From: Eudorina sp. 2006-703-Eu-15
Taxonomy: Eukaryota > Chlorophyta > Chlorophyceae > Chlamydomonadales > Volvocaceae
NCBI GenBank assembly: GCA_003117195.1
Contig: BDSI01000036.1
Location: 333,960 to 397,959, forward strand
Reading direction: 5' to 3'
Length of the DNA stretch: 64,000 nt
Part shown: piece by piece, positions 25,301 through 35,172 of the stretch
Numbering within the stretch: position 1 is the stretch's first letter
How the letters are laid out: every line of letters begins with the position of its first letter
Notes under the pieces: model-generated
Databases searched by the model: none
The model's input: only the letters and a program-made list of their open reading frames with translations
What the model was told of the DNA's origin: nothing
Program-made: the position numbers and the translations under genes

Positions 25301-25421
25301 TCCTTACGCCCCCAACACCGACGCCCCGCCGCCCGTCGACTACGTCGATTACACGACCGACTACGGGTCCTACAATGACTACAGCTACTACACCGACAAC
25401 AACCCAAGCAACGGGCGCTGA
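19397..25421 (+). CDS. Secreted papain-family cysteine peptidase with Pro-rich linker and Cys-rich repeats (paralogue B)
   Basis: Eleven exons, all phases consistent: 19397-19475, 19762-20030, 20356-20436, 20867-20953, 21694-21947, 22213-22420, 22785-22870, 23167-23241, 23581-24074, 24346-24699, 25201-25421 (TGA), giving 735 residues. Residues 1-26 form a classic signal peptide ending ATSAQ. Then come a PAN-like region (GYTFYKGVEAANAV..., CTAFNTRGWLL), a linker, and a C1A peptidase with IKDQQDCGSCVSF (Gln ~221, Cys ~227), GYHQVLCVGYND (His ~369) and IIKNSWNTNWGDKG (Asn ~387). About 80 residues of Pro-rich linker with Lys-Ser interruptions, like pherophorin/extensin rods, lead into Cys-rich CGDGxCS..ETC..C..DCG modules and a Tyr/Asp-rich C-terminus. 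Exon order and phase match paralogue A one for one. The combination suggests a peptidase tethered to or acting on the extracellular matrix; the substrate is unknown. Confidence 0.88.
21437..21658. repeat. Minisatellite of ~15-16-bp units, intronic
   Basis: Head-to-tail copies of CTCCACGCCACTCTT(T), about 14-15 in all, some shortened or with point changes, fill the 3' half of intron 20954-21693 of peptidase B. The pyrimidine-rich array ends about 35 nt before the exon 5 acceptor. It produces long spurious open frames on both strands. Confidence 0.85.
24140..24260. repeat. ~11-12-bp tandem array (TCTGACCGTTA), intronic
   Basis: About ten degenerate copies of (T/C)CTGACCGTTA sit in the intron 24075-24345 of peptidase B, between the Pro-rich-linker exon and the main Cys-rich exon. 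Confidence 0.75.
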
Positions 25422-27775
25422 TGATAGCGGACGGGATGCCGCGTGGAGGTTGTCCAAACCGCATCACCCCATCGCAGGGCGGCTTAGAGCGAGCATGTTT
25501 CGAGATTCACCGGGAAGGTTATGGTAGAGCGCGACAATCGACCCGTATGGGTGAATCGCCATGCCAGCGGAGGTGATGGTGGGTCCAAGGGCTCAGTGTG
25601 ACGCCGGCCTGGGGCTCGGGAGGGCTCGGGCATCTGCGTCGGTTCGATGGCGATTGGGAGTCGCAGGCGGTGCCCAAGCGCCGGTCAGTTTGAGGAGCTG
25701 CGTGGGCGCAGGCGCAACGCCGGGCGGGGTAAAGCTTGCGCGCGGGGACCGTACACCCCGTACACCCACCCGCTCACCCGTGCAGCCGCACACGCTTTTG
25801 GTGGCGGCTGCGGCGCGTTGATTCGCCCAATCAGGGACGAGGGAGGAATATCGTGGACGACAACACCGCTTTGGATGCGCCCTGTTGCTCCTGGTTGCTC
25901 TGCTGTGGTTGCTTGCTGCTTCTCCTGCTGTCGTCGCCGTCGCCGTAATTGCATCTCGATTATTCATCTTCGCATGATCCTGGCGTCTATTCCTTCCTTC
26001 ACTGACGCATAATTCAGTATATATGTGTGTGTCGGCTGGCACTGATTGAAACACTATGCTTGTCAGGTACTAGCAGCCAGCGCGCGCGACGGGGGCATAG
26101 GTTGCAATTACTTGGTTGCTGTGTGGCTACACTGTTGTAGGTGAGAACTGGCAAAGGCAGGCAGGCAAAGACTCCTCGAGATACGGGAAGGAGAGTGCTC
26201 TGAGGGCCGTACACTGCACTCCCATTGATGGCGTTACTCGTGCTGCCACGCGAAGGTCGTGATTGTGGCGCGCGCTGTCAGGAAGAATGAATGGGGGGCC
26301 CCGGTGCATAGTTGCGTGGTTTCGAATCCAAGCATATGAATTTCGCCTCACACCAATGCTTCAGTCGCTTATCATACCACAGCACGCAAGGTGTACTCTC
26401 TTGAACACGTTTGCGAGCGCGCCTTCTAGTGACCCAGCCGCCCTGGCCTCCTCCATCAATCTTTGGCCCAGCCCGTTTGCTCGGTAACGCAATAAAGGGT
26501 ATCCCCCGTGATTCCTAACGACACTGGCTTGTTACGTCGGGCTGTGCTGTGTTGCCGAAATGCAAGTTGCTCTGACGGTAGGTGCGCTCCGCCGGGATCT
26601 GCGTTGGTTTGTGTCGAGAACGATTGGTCTTGGGGACTGGTGCTGCGTTGGTTTGTGTCGTACACTGCGGTGAAAATGTACGGCTTGCAGGGTTGCTCTT
26701 ACTGGGTTTATTTATTGCCCAATGTTGATCCCACGATAGGATGATGAATCGATTTTTGGTTGTTATAATGCGTCTGGAAGTTCCCGGTTAACTTTGTGCG
26801 TTGCTGAGCCGGGGGCTTCTTTCTATCTGGCCGGGAGCCGCCGGGGTCTACCGGACGGCGATTGGGCTGCATGGCTAGCTGGGCCGCTCCGCTCAGCGGT
26901 TGCTTGAATAACTTCCCGAGTGTATGGCAAGCAAGAAGAACGTGGTCTGCCTCAGCGCATTGAGGCGCCGCGGATTGTGTGCGAGCTAGCTCGGGCCATT
27001 TCAATTACTCGGTGACTTATGATAGCCGCCTTCCAAGCTTGCGTTACCACTCGGGTGCACGGCGGCTGTGTGTTGGTTGTCCCCCGTACCTTGCGGCGGG
27101 AACCCTAGGGCCCATGACCTAGGGCCTAGAGGGGCCTAGGGCCCAACCCATTCCAGTGTTGGGCAGGCCGAGAACCGCAGCCGTTTGGGATGATGCAAAA
27201 GGCAATGAGCACAGGCTGCCGACTCCAGCTCCAGCGCGTTTCGTGGCGACCTGAGGCATGTGGTTTAGCAGGGAGTGAGCGCGCGGCTGGCGGCCCCATC
27301 GAGGTGGACGTCGCAGAGCGTCCCCCCACCGCCCGTGGCAGTGCTGACGACGTGGCCGAATGGCTGTGCTCTTGTAAACCAAGTGCACTGAGGAACCCGG
27401 AGAGCCGGAGTTTGGTGCCAAGCGACTAGGGCCGACCTGAACGTAGTTCAGGCGGGTATCAGCAGTTCGATTGTGCGTTGTTGAAGCACCGCGAGCGCAT
27501 CCTTTCGCCGTACGGGCGAGAGATGTAAGACAGGCCATCCTCAAGCGTATGAAAGTTATTCATCTAGGGTTTACAAATAACGGCTAGGGCTGCACGATTG
27601 CATGGCAAAGGTCGACACTCGCGGAGGGATGTGGGAAACGTGACCCAAGCCCAATTACTAATGCGCAGCACGCAGCACGAACTGCCAAAGTCTGAAACAC
27701 ATTGACACAGGCGTTACATCAATAGACATTATCTAGGTCCTTCTTGGCATCTTCGTTATTGTATCTTGTTCAAAA
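25422..27775. other. Intergenic region, no gene seen
   Basis: Between peptidase B and the phosphoserine phosphatase gene. It holds the 3' UTR of the former and the promoter of the latter. A palindromic CCTAGGGCC-rich patch lies at 27103-27146. No open frame here has a recognisable domain. Confidence 0.45.
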
Positions 27776-30700
27776 ATGCGTGCGAACGTATTTGCAAGCA
27801 AAACCTTGCAGAATCCATGTGTAGTGGTTAGGGACGCTGCTAAATTGCCTATTGTCCGACGAACTGTGATGAAGTCAACTTCTCAGCCGGGTATGCGCGC
27901 AGCGGTTAGGCTTAAATTCAGTTGAGCGAGGTGACCTGTCCTGAAAGGCCTTAAAATCATCGCGCAGTTAGCAGCTCTACAGAATTGAAGGCCGATGTTG
28001 CACGCAAATTACGGTCGGCGGAGGTGCGCTGTGTCTTTGGCTATACCGCGCCGACAAAGTCCAATTGCGAACACAAAGGTTTGCCGCCTTGCAGGCCGTC
28101 TGCTTCGATGTGGACAGCACGTTGTAAGTACAGCGCTGTTCGCAGAACAGTCGTTTGCGTCGCTTTCAGTACGCTTTGGCCGGTCAAACCGGCTTCGAAT
28201 TGTATCCACGCGCAGCTGCGAGGATGAGTCCATTGACGAGCTGGCGGCATACCTGGGAGTCGGCGAGCAGGTGGCTGCTCTTACTGCCAAGTGGGTTCGC
28301 AATAATGTGGCGGGGTTGAGGTGTCAAGCTTCCCGGCATTCCGTACTCGCGTTTCCGTCCCGTGCATGTGTGCAGTGAGTGGCCCTCATCAAACCGGACC
28401 TTCATCCGTTTCGGCCCTGCCACATGGCAATCGGCCTGCTCTTAAACTGACGTATTTGCGGCTTCCATTCCATCCCACTGCCTACGCGCCTGCTCTCACC
28501 TCCCCGTCCCTCCTCCTCCCCCGCCCCCTCCCTCCCACAGCGCATCCACCCGTCCCATCAGAACCTAACCGGAATCATTCTTACAACATTCTGTACTCAC
28601 CTCCACATGCACGCATGCAAGGACCCCAGCGGCCAGCTCCCCCCGCTCTGCCCTTATCTCTCCCGGGCTCACTCTCGCAGGGCCATGGGCGGCAGCGTGG
28701 AGTTCAAGGACGCGCTCCGCACCCGGCTGGGTGTGATGCAGCCCACCCGGGAGGCGGTGGACGCCTTCCTCAGGGACCACCCGCACCGGGTGACACCGGG
28801 TGCGCGGGGGCGGCACCGCGTTGGGGCGAAGAGCGGAGTTGGTGGATCTAGTCACCTAACTAAGTACGGTACATGGCGTGATCGTGATGTCGTAGGGGAC
28901 ATGTCGGCGTGTGGGTGTGCGGCGCGGCGGTAGGCGAGCGGAGATGAGGTCGACGGACGCATCGTCCTGTTGGCCGGTTCCGGGCCCGAGGGACTTCTCC
29001 GCCTGCGGGTCGGATACCCAATGGGGGGAGTGTCCCAGGGGGGGCCGGTAAGTGGGCCCGTGCGTCGGGCCCCCATCCCCAAACCAAGCCCTCATACTCT
29101 CTCTTGGGTGTCCTCCCGCCCCTGCCCAACCCCACGCTCCTGCTCCAGCTGCTCCCCCCACCCGCATCCTGTGGCCCCAGGAATCCCCGAGCTGGTGGCG
29201 TTACTGCGGTCCCGGGATCAGGAGGTGTTTCTGGTGTCCGGGGGTTTCCGCCAGGTGGGGTGTACGACAGGGATGTACGGGGACAGCAGGTGCAGGCAGT
29301 GGGATCCCCCGGGGGTCTGGGAAAGGGGGGAGGGCAGGGGAGGTAGGATATGAAGGCGGAGTGGGGGCAGGAGGAGGAGGAGGAGGATGCTTGCGCGATG
29401 GTGTCGCCGAGTCGGGGACTCGGCCGGCTGTGGGGGGCGGCTGCGCCATGCGGCGGCTGCGACATGCCCTGGAAGACGCTGACAGCCGATGCGTGGGACG
29501 GGTGGACGGGCGAGAGGAGGAGGAGTTGTGTCTAAACCCCGGTGCATGCGCTGCGCCCCCGCCGATGACCGATACCGATTACACGGTCCGACGTCTTCCC
29601 TCCGCGCCCGCCGCACACATCCCTCCGCGGCGGGCCATGCGCTCGCGCTGTGGTGCCCCGACATGGTTAGCCCACAGCCCCCGGACAGCGAGACGTTCGC
29701 CCGGCCACCAAACCAACACCGGCTGCCCCTCCGGCTGCCTCGGACCCCTGCAGATCATCCACCCCCTCGCCGAGAGCCTGGGCATACCGCTGTCGCATGT
29801 GTTCGCCAACACCATCCTGTTCGACGTGAGTACGGCATCGGTACGAAAGTCTCATACCGCTCATAGCGAAACGTGATGGTGGCGGGGCGCGCTGCTCGCT
29901 CCGCACCGCGCCGGCCTCGTGCAGCACAGCGTGCGGCGATCGAGCTTCCCCAAAACCTTCAATACCTCTGAACCGACGCACGGGCAATCCGGGGGGCAAT
30001 CCGGGTCCCGCGCTGTTTGTGTGTTGTTTTTGGCTTGCTTGCGCGCAGTCCCACGGCAAGTACGCGGGGTTTGATGAGAGCGAGTTCACATGCCGCAGCG
30101 GGGGCAAGCCCGCGGCCATCCGCCACATCAAGGCGAGTGAGGGAGGGATGTCGCACGTCGGGATGTGGGTTATTCAGGACTTTGACCTCAGGGGATATGT
30201 GGTGTGTGCTTGCTGTATGTCGGGGAGGTTACCCGCCTGAAGGGAACCCGCCCTTCCAATCGAGTGTGCTCGTCGATGATTGTGCGAGTCAGCAGCGAAG
30301 GTGGAGAGGGGAGATCCCCCGAGCGTGTGTGTGCGTATGCGAGGGTCCACTGACAGACAGCGGGAAGGACCACCGGATGGGTGAATTGGGTAGGGGGGGA
30401 TGAGAAATGGGGGGATGAGAAATGGTGAACGTGTTCCGGGCGGGGCGGTGTCGCTGCTTGGGCGAGGGGTCCTTTCCCGTCCACGGAACTGTTGCCGTAT
30501 GCGTGCAGGACAAGTACGGCTACGAGAACGTCGTGATGGTGGGCGATGGCGCCACCGACCTGGAAGCCCGGCTGGAGGGGGCCGCCAGCTTGTTCATCGG
30601 GTAAGCGGAGGGTTGCGGGCCGGCAACCCTCCGGATGTGGATGTGTACCTTGTGTTACTGCCGGGCAGCGAGGCAGGGTCTGACAGTAGGGCGGGTCTGC

Positions 30701-31028
30701 CGGGTTGGAGGCCCAACGGAGTGAATGGTCCCTCCAAGTGCACACGGTGTGGTGGGAGCGGGATAGGGATTGCAGCGGGTTGGATGGATGGATGCGTGAC
30801 CGAGTGAGTGGATGGGGTGTACAAAGTGGTCGTACAAAGTGATCGATTGGTAACCGGCAACCCGCGAGAGCCGGGAGAGTATGAGCATGTGGATCACCCC
30901 GTGGCCGCTCGCGGGCCGGCTCGTCGTACAGGTACGGCGGCGTTGTCGTACGGAAGAACATCGCGGAGAAGGCGGACTGGTACGTCATGGACATCCAGCA
31001 GATCATCGACGCCCTCCGCGAGGAGTGA
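27776..31028 (+). CDS. PSP1: Phosphoserine phosphatase, plastid precursor
   Basis: Catalyses O-phosphoserine + H2O to L-serine + phosphate, the last step of the phosphorylated serine pathway, in the plastid in plants and algae. Ten exons: 27776-27890, 27968-28023, 28095-28123, 28216-28290, 28681-28799, 29181-29254, 29754-29825, 30049-30132, 30509-30600, 30932-31028 (TGA), giving 270 residues. The first exon encodes a typical transit peptide (MRANVFASKTLQ...). HAD motif I is CFDVDST (nucleophile Asp ~62, acid Asp ~64). The cap contains CEDESIDELAAYLG and AMGGSVEFKDALRTRLG. Motif II is LVSGGFRQ, the motif III Lys is in SGGKPAAI, and motif IV is MVGDGATDLEA. The sequence is collinear with plant and human PSP. 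The intron after 30132 starts with GC (AAG|GCGAGT). An alternative acceptor at 27983 for exon 2 is also in phase. Confidence 0.93.
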
Positions 31029-31504
31029 GGAACTGCGAACCCAGCGGACCCAGCTCTGGTTCAACGGCGATGGAGGGGGTCCACGCGGGGATTTGACGAG
31101 AGGCAAAGATGGTCGGACATGCCGGGTACAGTCAGGAGTGTACCAGTGTACGGTGTACGGTGGACCGCATGCGTGGCTGGCCTACCCTACCCGGCGCAAG
31201 TTGCTGACGCTGGCCTGTGCCACGGAGGCCGAAGGACCAGGCGGCTGGAGGCGAGCCAGGGTCAGCCGCTGACTTCCATGAAGGACGTGACAAGTCGGGT
31301 GCGGCTGAGGGGTTGGAAGTGCGGGCGGGAAGGGAAGTGACACGAGGGCTTGGCTGTGGGGTGTCTGTGCGGGCGGGCGCCGGGATGTGACGGGTCTTCA
31401 TGGAGTGTTAGTTATGTGCTGCAACGCGCGCGCGTGATTGTGTGTTCGTTCGCAGGCGAGGCAGGCGGGCGTGATATGCGATGGGCGTAGCAGAGAGCGT
31501 GTGC

Positions 31505-31712
31505 GTGTGCGTATCGTTACATATCTGACCGCACCCGACCTTGATCAAGGGCTGCGAATCCAGCCCCAACGGAAGGACCGCCGAAGCATCCTCCCAGATA
31601 CCGGGGAGAGGGGCGTAAGGGTCCTCTGTCCCCTCGCTCTCAACCAAGGGCGCGCGCCCGATCCCCATTTCACCAAGGACCGGCGACAGCGGTGCCCCCA
31701 AAAGGGATTTGT
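31505..31712 (+). repeat. ~200-bp dispersed element, plus copy
   Basis: The stretch shares ordered blocks with the reverse complement of 43590-43775: ATCGTTACATATCTG, ACCGCCGAAGCA, AGGGGCGTAAGGG, CCTCTGTCCCCTCGCTCTCA, ACCAAGGGCGCG and CCCGATCCCC. A (TG)-rich tract adjoins the start of both copies. The homology ends near 31712 (AAAAGGGA). No open frame is shared, so this is probably a non-autonomous mobile element or a SINE. Confidence 0.65.
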
Positions 31713-34095
31713 GTGCTTGCTTGCCTCTTGTCGTTCAGGTAGTGATGCGGAAGGGCCTACCCATGAGTGTGTTGGCTGCCGGGGCGTGCACAGGAACGAG
31801 CCCAGCCACCCACCCGCGTTGTAGGGAATGGGGCGTGAGACTTCAGTGGTTGACGCGGGGACCAAAGGCGGGTGGCAGCTGCCGGGGGCGGCCATGGTGC
31901 CCATGGGGTTGGCGAGCCGCACAGCCGCCCGGTGGTGGGGTAGGAGGGTGTAGTGTGAGGGTGTTGCAGGAGCTGCACATAACGAGGTGCCGCGCGTTCG
32001 AGTTGGGGTGGTTGGGCGGAGGGATTTCAGGCGGCTCGCGATTGCCGCGCCGTCAGTGAGCGGCCATGATTCTTTTCCCCGATATTTACTCAAGCCCGAC
32101 AGTTACTTGAGCGGGAACGGGTGACAAGGCTTCGTGATGGTATAACCCTCCCCGTACCACCATCGCCACCACGACCACCACCGCTAGCAGCAGCAGCAAC
32201 ACGTCCTCATGTAGCGAGTGCCTGCGAGAGGTAGCCCTTTCGGAGCTGTCAGCCTGAGCGCCGTGCGGATTACGTAATCATGCCGGGTTTTCACATAAGG
32301 TTGACATACGAGATACGACCACCGCCCCGCGCCGCCGTCGTCATCGCAGCCCGCCTGGCCGCGCGGCGCAGAACACTCACGACACGAGCCTGCACGCCGC
32401 GCAGTCGAGAACCATCGTCAAATCGCAGCGCAAGCACGGCCCCTCAGCCGGTCTGCAATCGCACAGCCTGCTTCGGCATACCTATGCCCATAAGGGTTAC
32501 AGGAAGGATTTCTCACCCATGTATAAATACACAACATTAATCCCGAGCGCCCTTACTCCGCTCTCATCGTCCGCCGCCGGTACGACGCGCTGACAGCCCT
32601 GGGCTTCATTCACTTCGGCTAGCAGCTATCCGCCCGCCAGTCACCAGTTACTCAAACATCCTGCCAGCCAGACCTACAACCTATGTTTTCCCGGACCTGT
32701 ATGACCAGCACAAGTAAGGAGCCGAAGCGCTGGGCGAAGACGGCAGGGACCTCCGTCACCCCACACTCGTACCGTCAGGCGCCCGGTCCGCCACGGAGAC
32801 AGACGATCGAGAGCTGGCCCGCACACAGCTGCCCGCGCCGTAGCGGCCGCGCGCTTACCAACGATCCCGGCGCGCTCCGAGATTCTGACAAAGTCAAACG
32901 CGCAACGGCAACTGCAACGTCATCCCGATCTACCGTACCAACATCGACGCGCCTCCACCTCCACCGCAGCAGACCCGATCCCCGATCCCCAGGACCCAGC
33001 CCGCCGGGAACGCTCAACAACGCTCAACCCACCAACAGCGCTTCGACAATACAGCTTCACCGCGAGACTTGAGATGCATGGCAGCGACGACCGGGAGCTG
33101 TCCTGCGGCTGCGTGATTCCCGGGACCGGGTATACCTCGACAGCTGACCACCTAGCAGCCCAGCCCCGGGAAGGTCAGAACACCCGGCAGCGCGCGGGCT
33201 GCGCCGTCAGGAGGCTGCCGCACCTACCACAGGATGGCGATGCGCGCTCGGGGGAGGAGCAGCCACAGCCGCGGCAGCAGAGGGAGAGGGTGGCCACGCA
33301 CTCCGGCCCGTGCCTCATGCCAACCCGCATGCGTCTCCGGGGCGACCCAGTCGCCGCAGGCACACACCCGCACGCGCCCACGTAACGAAACGGAGCACCT
33401 CAAAAACAGGCATGGTCGCGAGTCCGCAGAGGACGTCGCGCCTGATGGCGCTGGACCCGCGAGCTGCCGGGTGCCGCGCCCCGTGGGCAGGGTCGGCCGT
33501 CCGATCGGTTGGGTGCCGTAGCATGGCGGTGGGTGGGTGGGGGGTCGCATCGCCCATCCTGAGACCTGGGAGGACCGCCGTACCGGGATGCCAACCGACG
33601 CACGCCACCTGCATCCACCTCGCTTCCTTATTATCCCCACCTTCTCTCCTCCCCCTTCTCCCCTCCGCCACCGCGACCTGCACTCGAGGCAACCCTACCA
33701 GCCGACCCGGGTGATATCGTACAACAACCAGCCACGCAGCCACGTCCACCCGCCATGCCTCCTGATGCCGAAGATCCGAACGAATATCGACAATAGAATC
33801 TTCTTCGCCGCCAGACACCCCGTTGTTGGTTCGAGTACGCATGCTAGTGTTTAGATAAGAGACCCGCCCGACCCAAACCAAGTATGCTACTGTTAATCCA
33901 GCGAGCGACGCAACCTCGTGGATTGAGCCTCGAACCCTACATACACGAGCAAGAGGAGAGGTACCTCGCTGACCTCTTCCGAGTCCAACGGGCCCCGGAG
34001 GCCCCAAGAGGCGCCAGTAAGCGTCTCTTTGCGGGTGGGTCTCATAGCGAGCAGTCAGACACCACACGAAATGCACATCATCCACCTTCGATGCC

Positions 34096-34100
<5 letters not shown>

Positions 34101-34126
<26 letters not shown>

Positions 34127-34189
34127 TAAAATAAACCGAGAGACACGACTTGCGAGGACCCTAATGGCGCACGCGGACGAGTGAAGCCG

Positions 34190-34219
<30 letters not shown>
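34101..34219. repeat. Two (TG)n dinucleotide tracts
   Basis: (TG)n runs at about 34101-34127 and 34188-34219, separated by about 60 bp of non-repetitive sequence, in the intergenic region past the Ca2+-ATPase stop. Confidence 0.85.
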
Positions 34220-34221
<2 letters not shown>

Positions 34222-35069
34222 ATGCGTGTGTACTTCGCCGTATGTGCTACTGCACCTGCCCTTACAGCATACAGCTGCTGCCCCGCAGGTTGCAGTCCTC
34301 CGGGTTGCAGCAGTACAGTACGGCGTGGTCACGTGCTGGCACGACAGATCTTCAAAGTCCCATTTGGTTATATACTCACACTGAGAGATACGTGGGCAGC
34401 AGCATCCTGAATCGCTGCCGGGGGCCCCGGTCCAGCCGGTTGCCGGTACAGGGCGTCTGATCGCTCTCATACCTCCACCCTCACACTCGCACTTGCCACC
34501 GCCCCGACAACGCCTCCCAACCCTAGACCCCCGCCACTCCGCGTCCCCAGGTCCGCGGCCGGGTTGGATTAGTCGTCTCCGCTGTCGCCCAGTAACAGGA
34601 CAGCGCGGGTGAATGGAACATGCAACATGGGTACCTGGTCCTGGCAGACCCGCCCGCAGCCCCCGCTCCCCCAAGCCGGGCGCCCACACAGGGCGCAGGC
34701 GCGCTCTTGCGCCGCCATAAGGCCGTCACTTACGCCTTGTGCCCTTCCTTGCGCGCACACCGGACAGCGCCGAAGACGGTATCGCCTAAATCGGGCCAGT
34801 ACCTGTCGGGCGGCCGCGGGGGAGCTCAGGGCTCCCCATGCATGTCACGGCCTGAGCTCGCCCACGGCACACGACAGGCCGTCACCGCCCCGCCGGGCAT
34901 CACTTGTCCGTTGTCCTGATAGTACCCTCTCAGCGCCCTCCCCCGGCCTCCCGCCTCCTCCCCAAAGGCGCGGCAGCACGGGTGGCGCCACCACCGGTGG
35001 CCCCGGCCTTGCAAACCGATCAGGAGCAGTGCCAACCCTCGACAGACAGCCCCCAACCATCAGAATCCC

Positions 35070-35074
35070 TTACA
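35070..35074 (-). terminator. Possible TGTAA polyadenylation signal of the Ca2+-ATPase
   Basis: TTACA on the plus strand (TGTAA on the minus) lies about 100 nt past the ATPase stop codon at 35173. The distance and the motif fit volvocine 3' ends. Confidence 0.35.
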
Positions 35075-35172
35075 GCCCGCACATTCTTCCGAGCTCATCA
35101 CTGTCACCCGCATCCAGGTTCAATCATGCCCGGCGCGACCATCCACCATCGAGGGCACCGCTCACGGGCTGC

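Larger units (their letters stand above)
31029..35172. other. Convergent intergenic region
   Basis: 3' flanks of the phosphatase (+) and of the Ca2+-ATPase (-). It contains a dispersed element at 31505-31712 that recurs inverted at 43590-43775, and (TG)n tracts at about 34101-34127 and 34188-34219. A possible TGTAA poly(A) signal for the ATPase lies at 35070-35074. Open frames here are GC-driven and carry no motifs. Confidence 0.5.

Noticed and set aside
26300..26335. TTTCGAATCC looking like a tRNA B box
   Set aside because: No A box or pairing stems at suitable distance.
32280..33385. Several 80-130-codon plus-strand open frames
   Set aside because: High-GC chance frames in the convergent intergenic region, without motifs or splice support.
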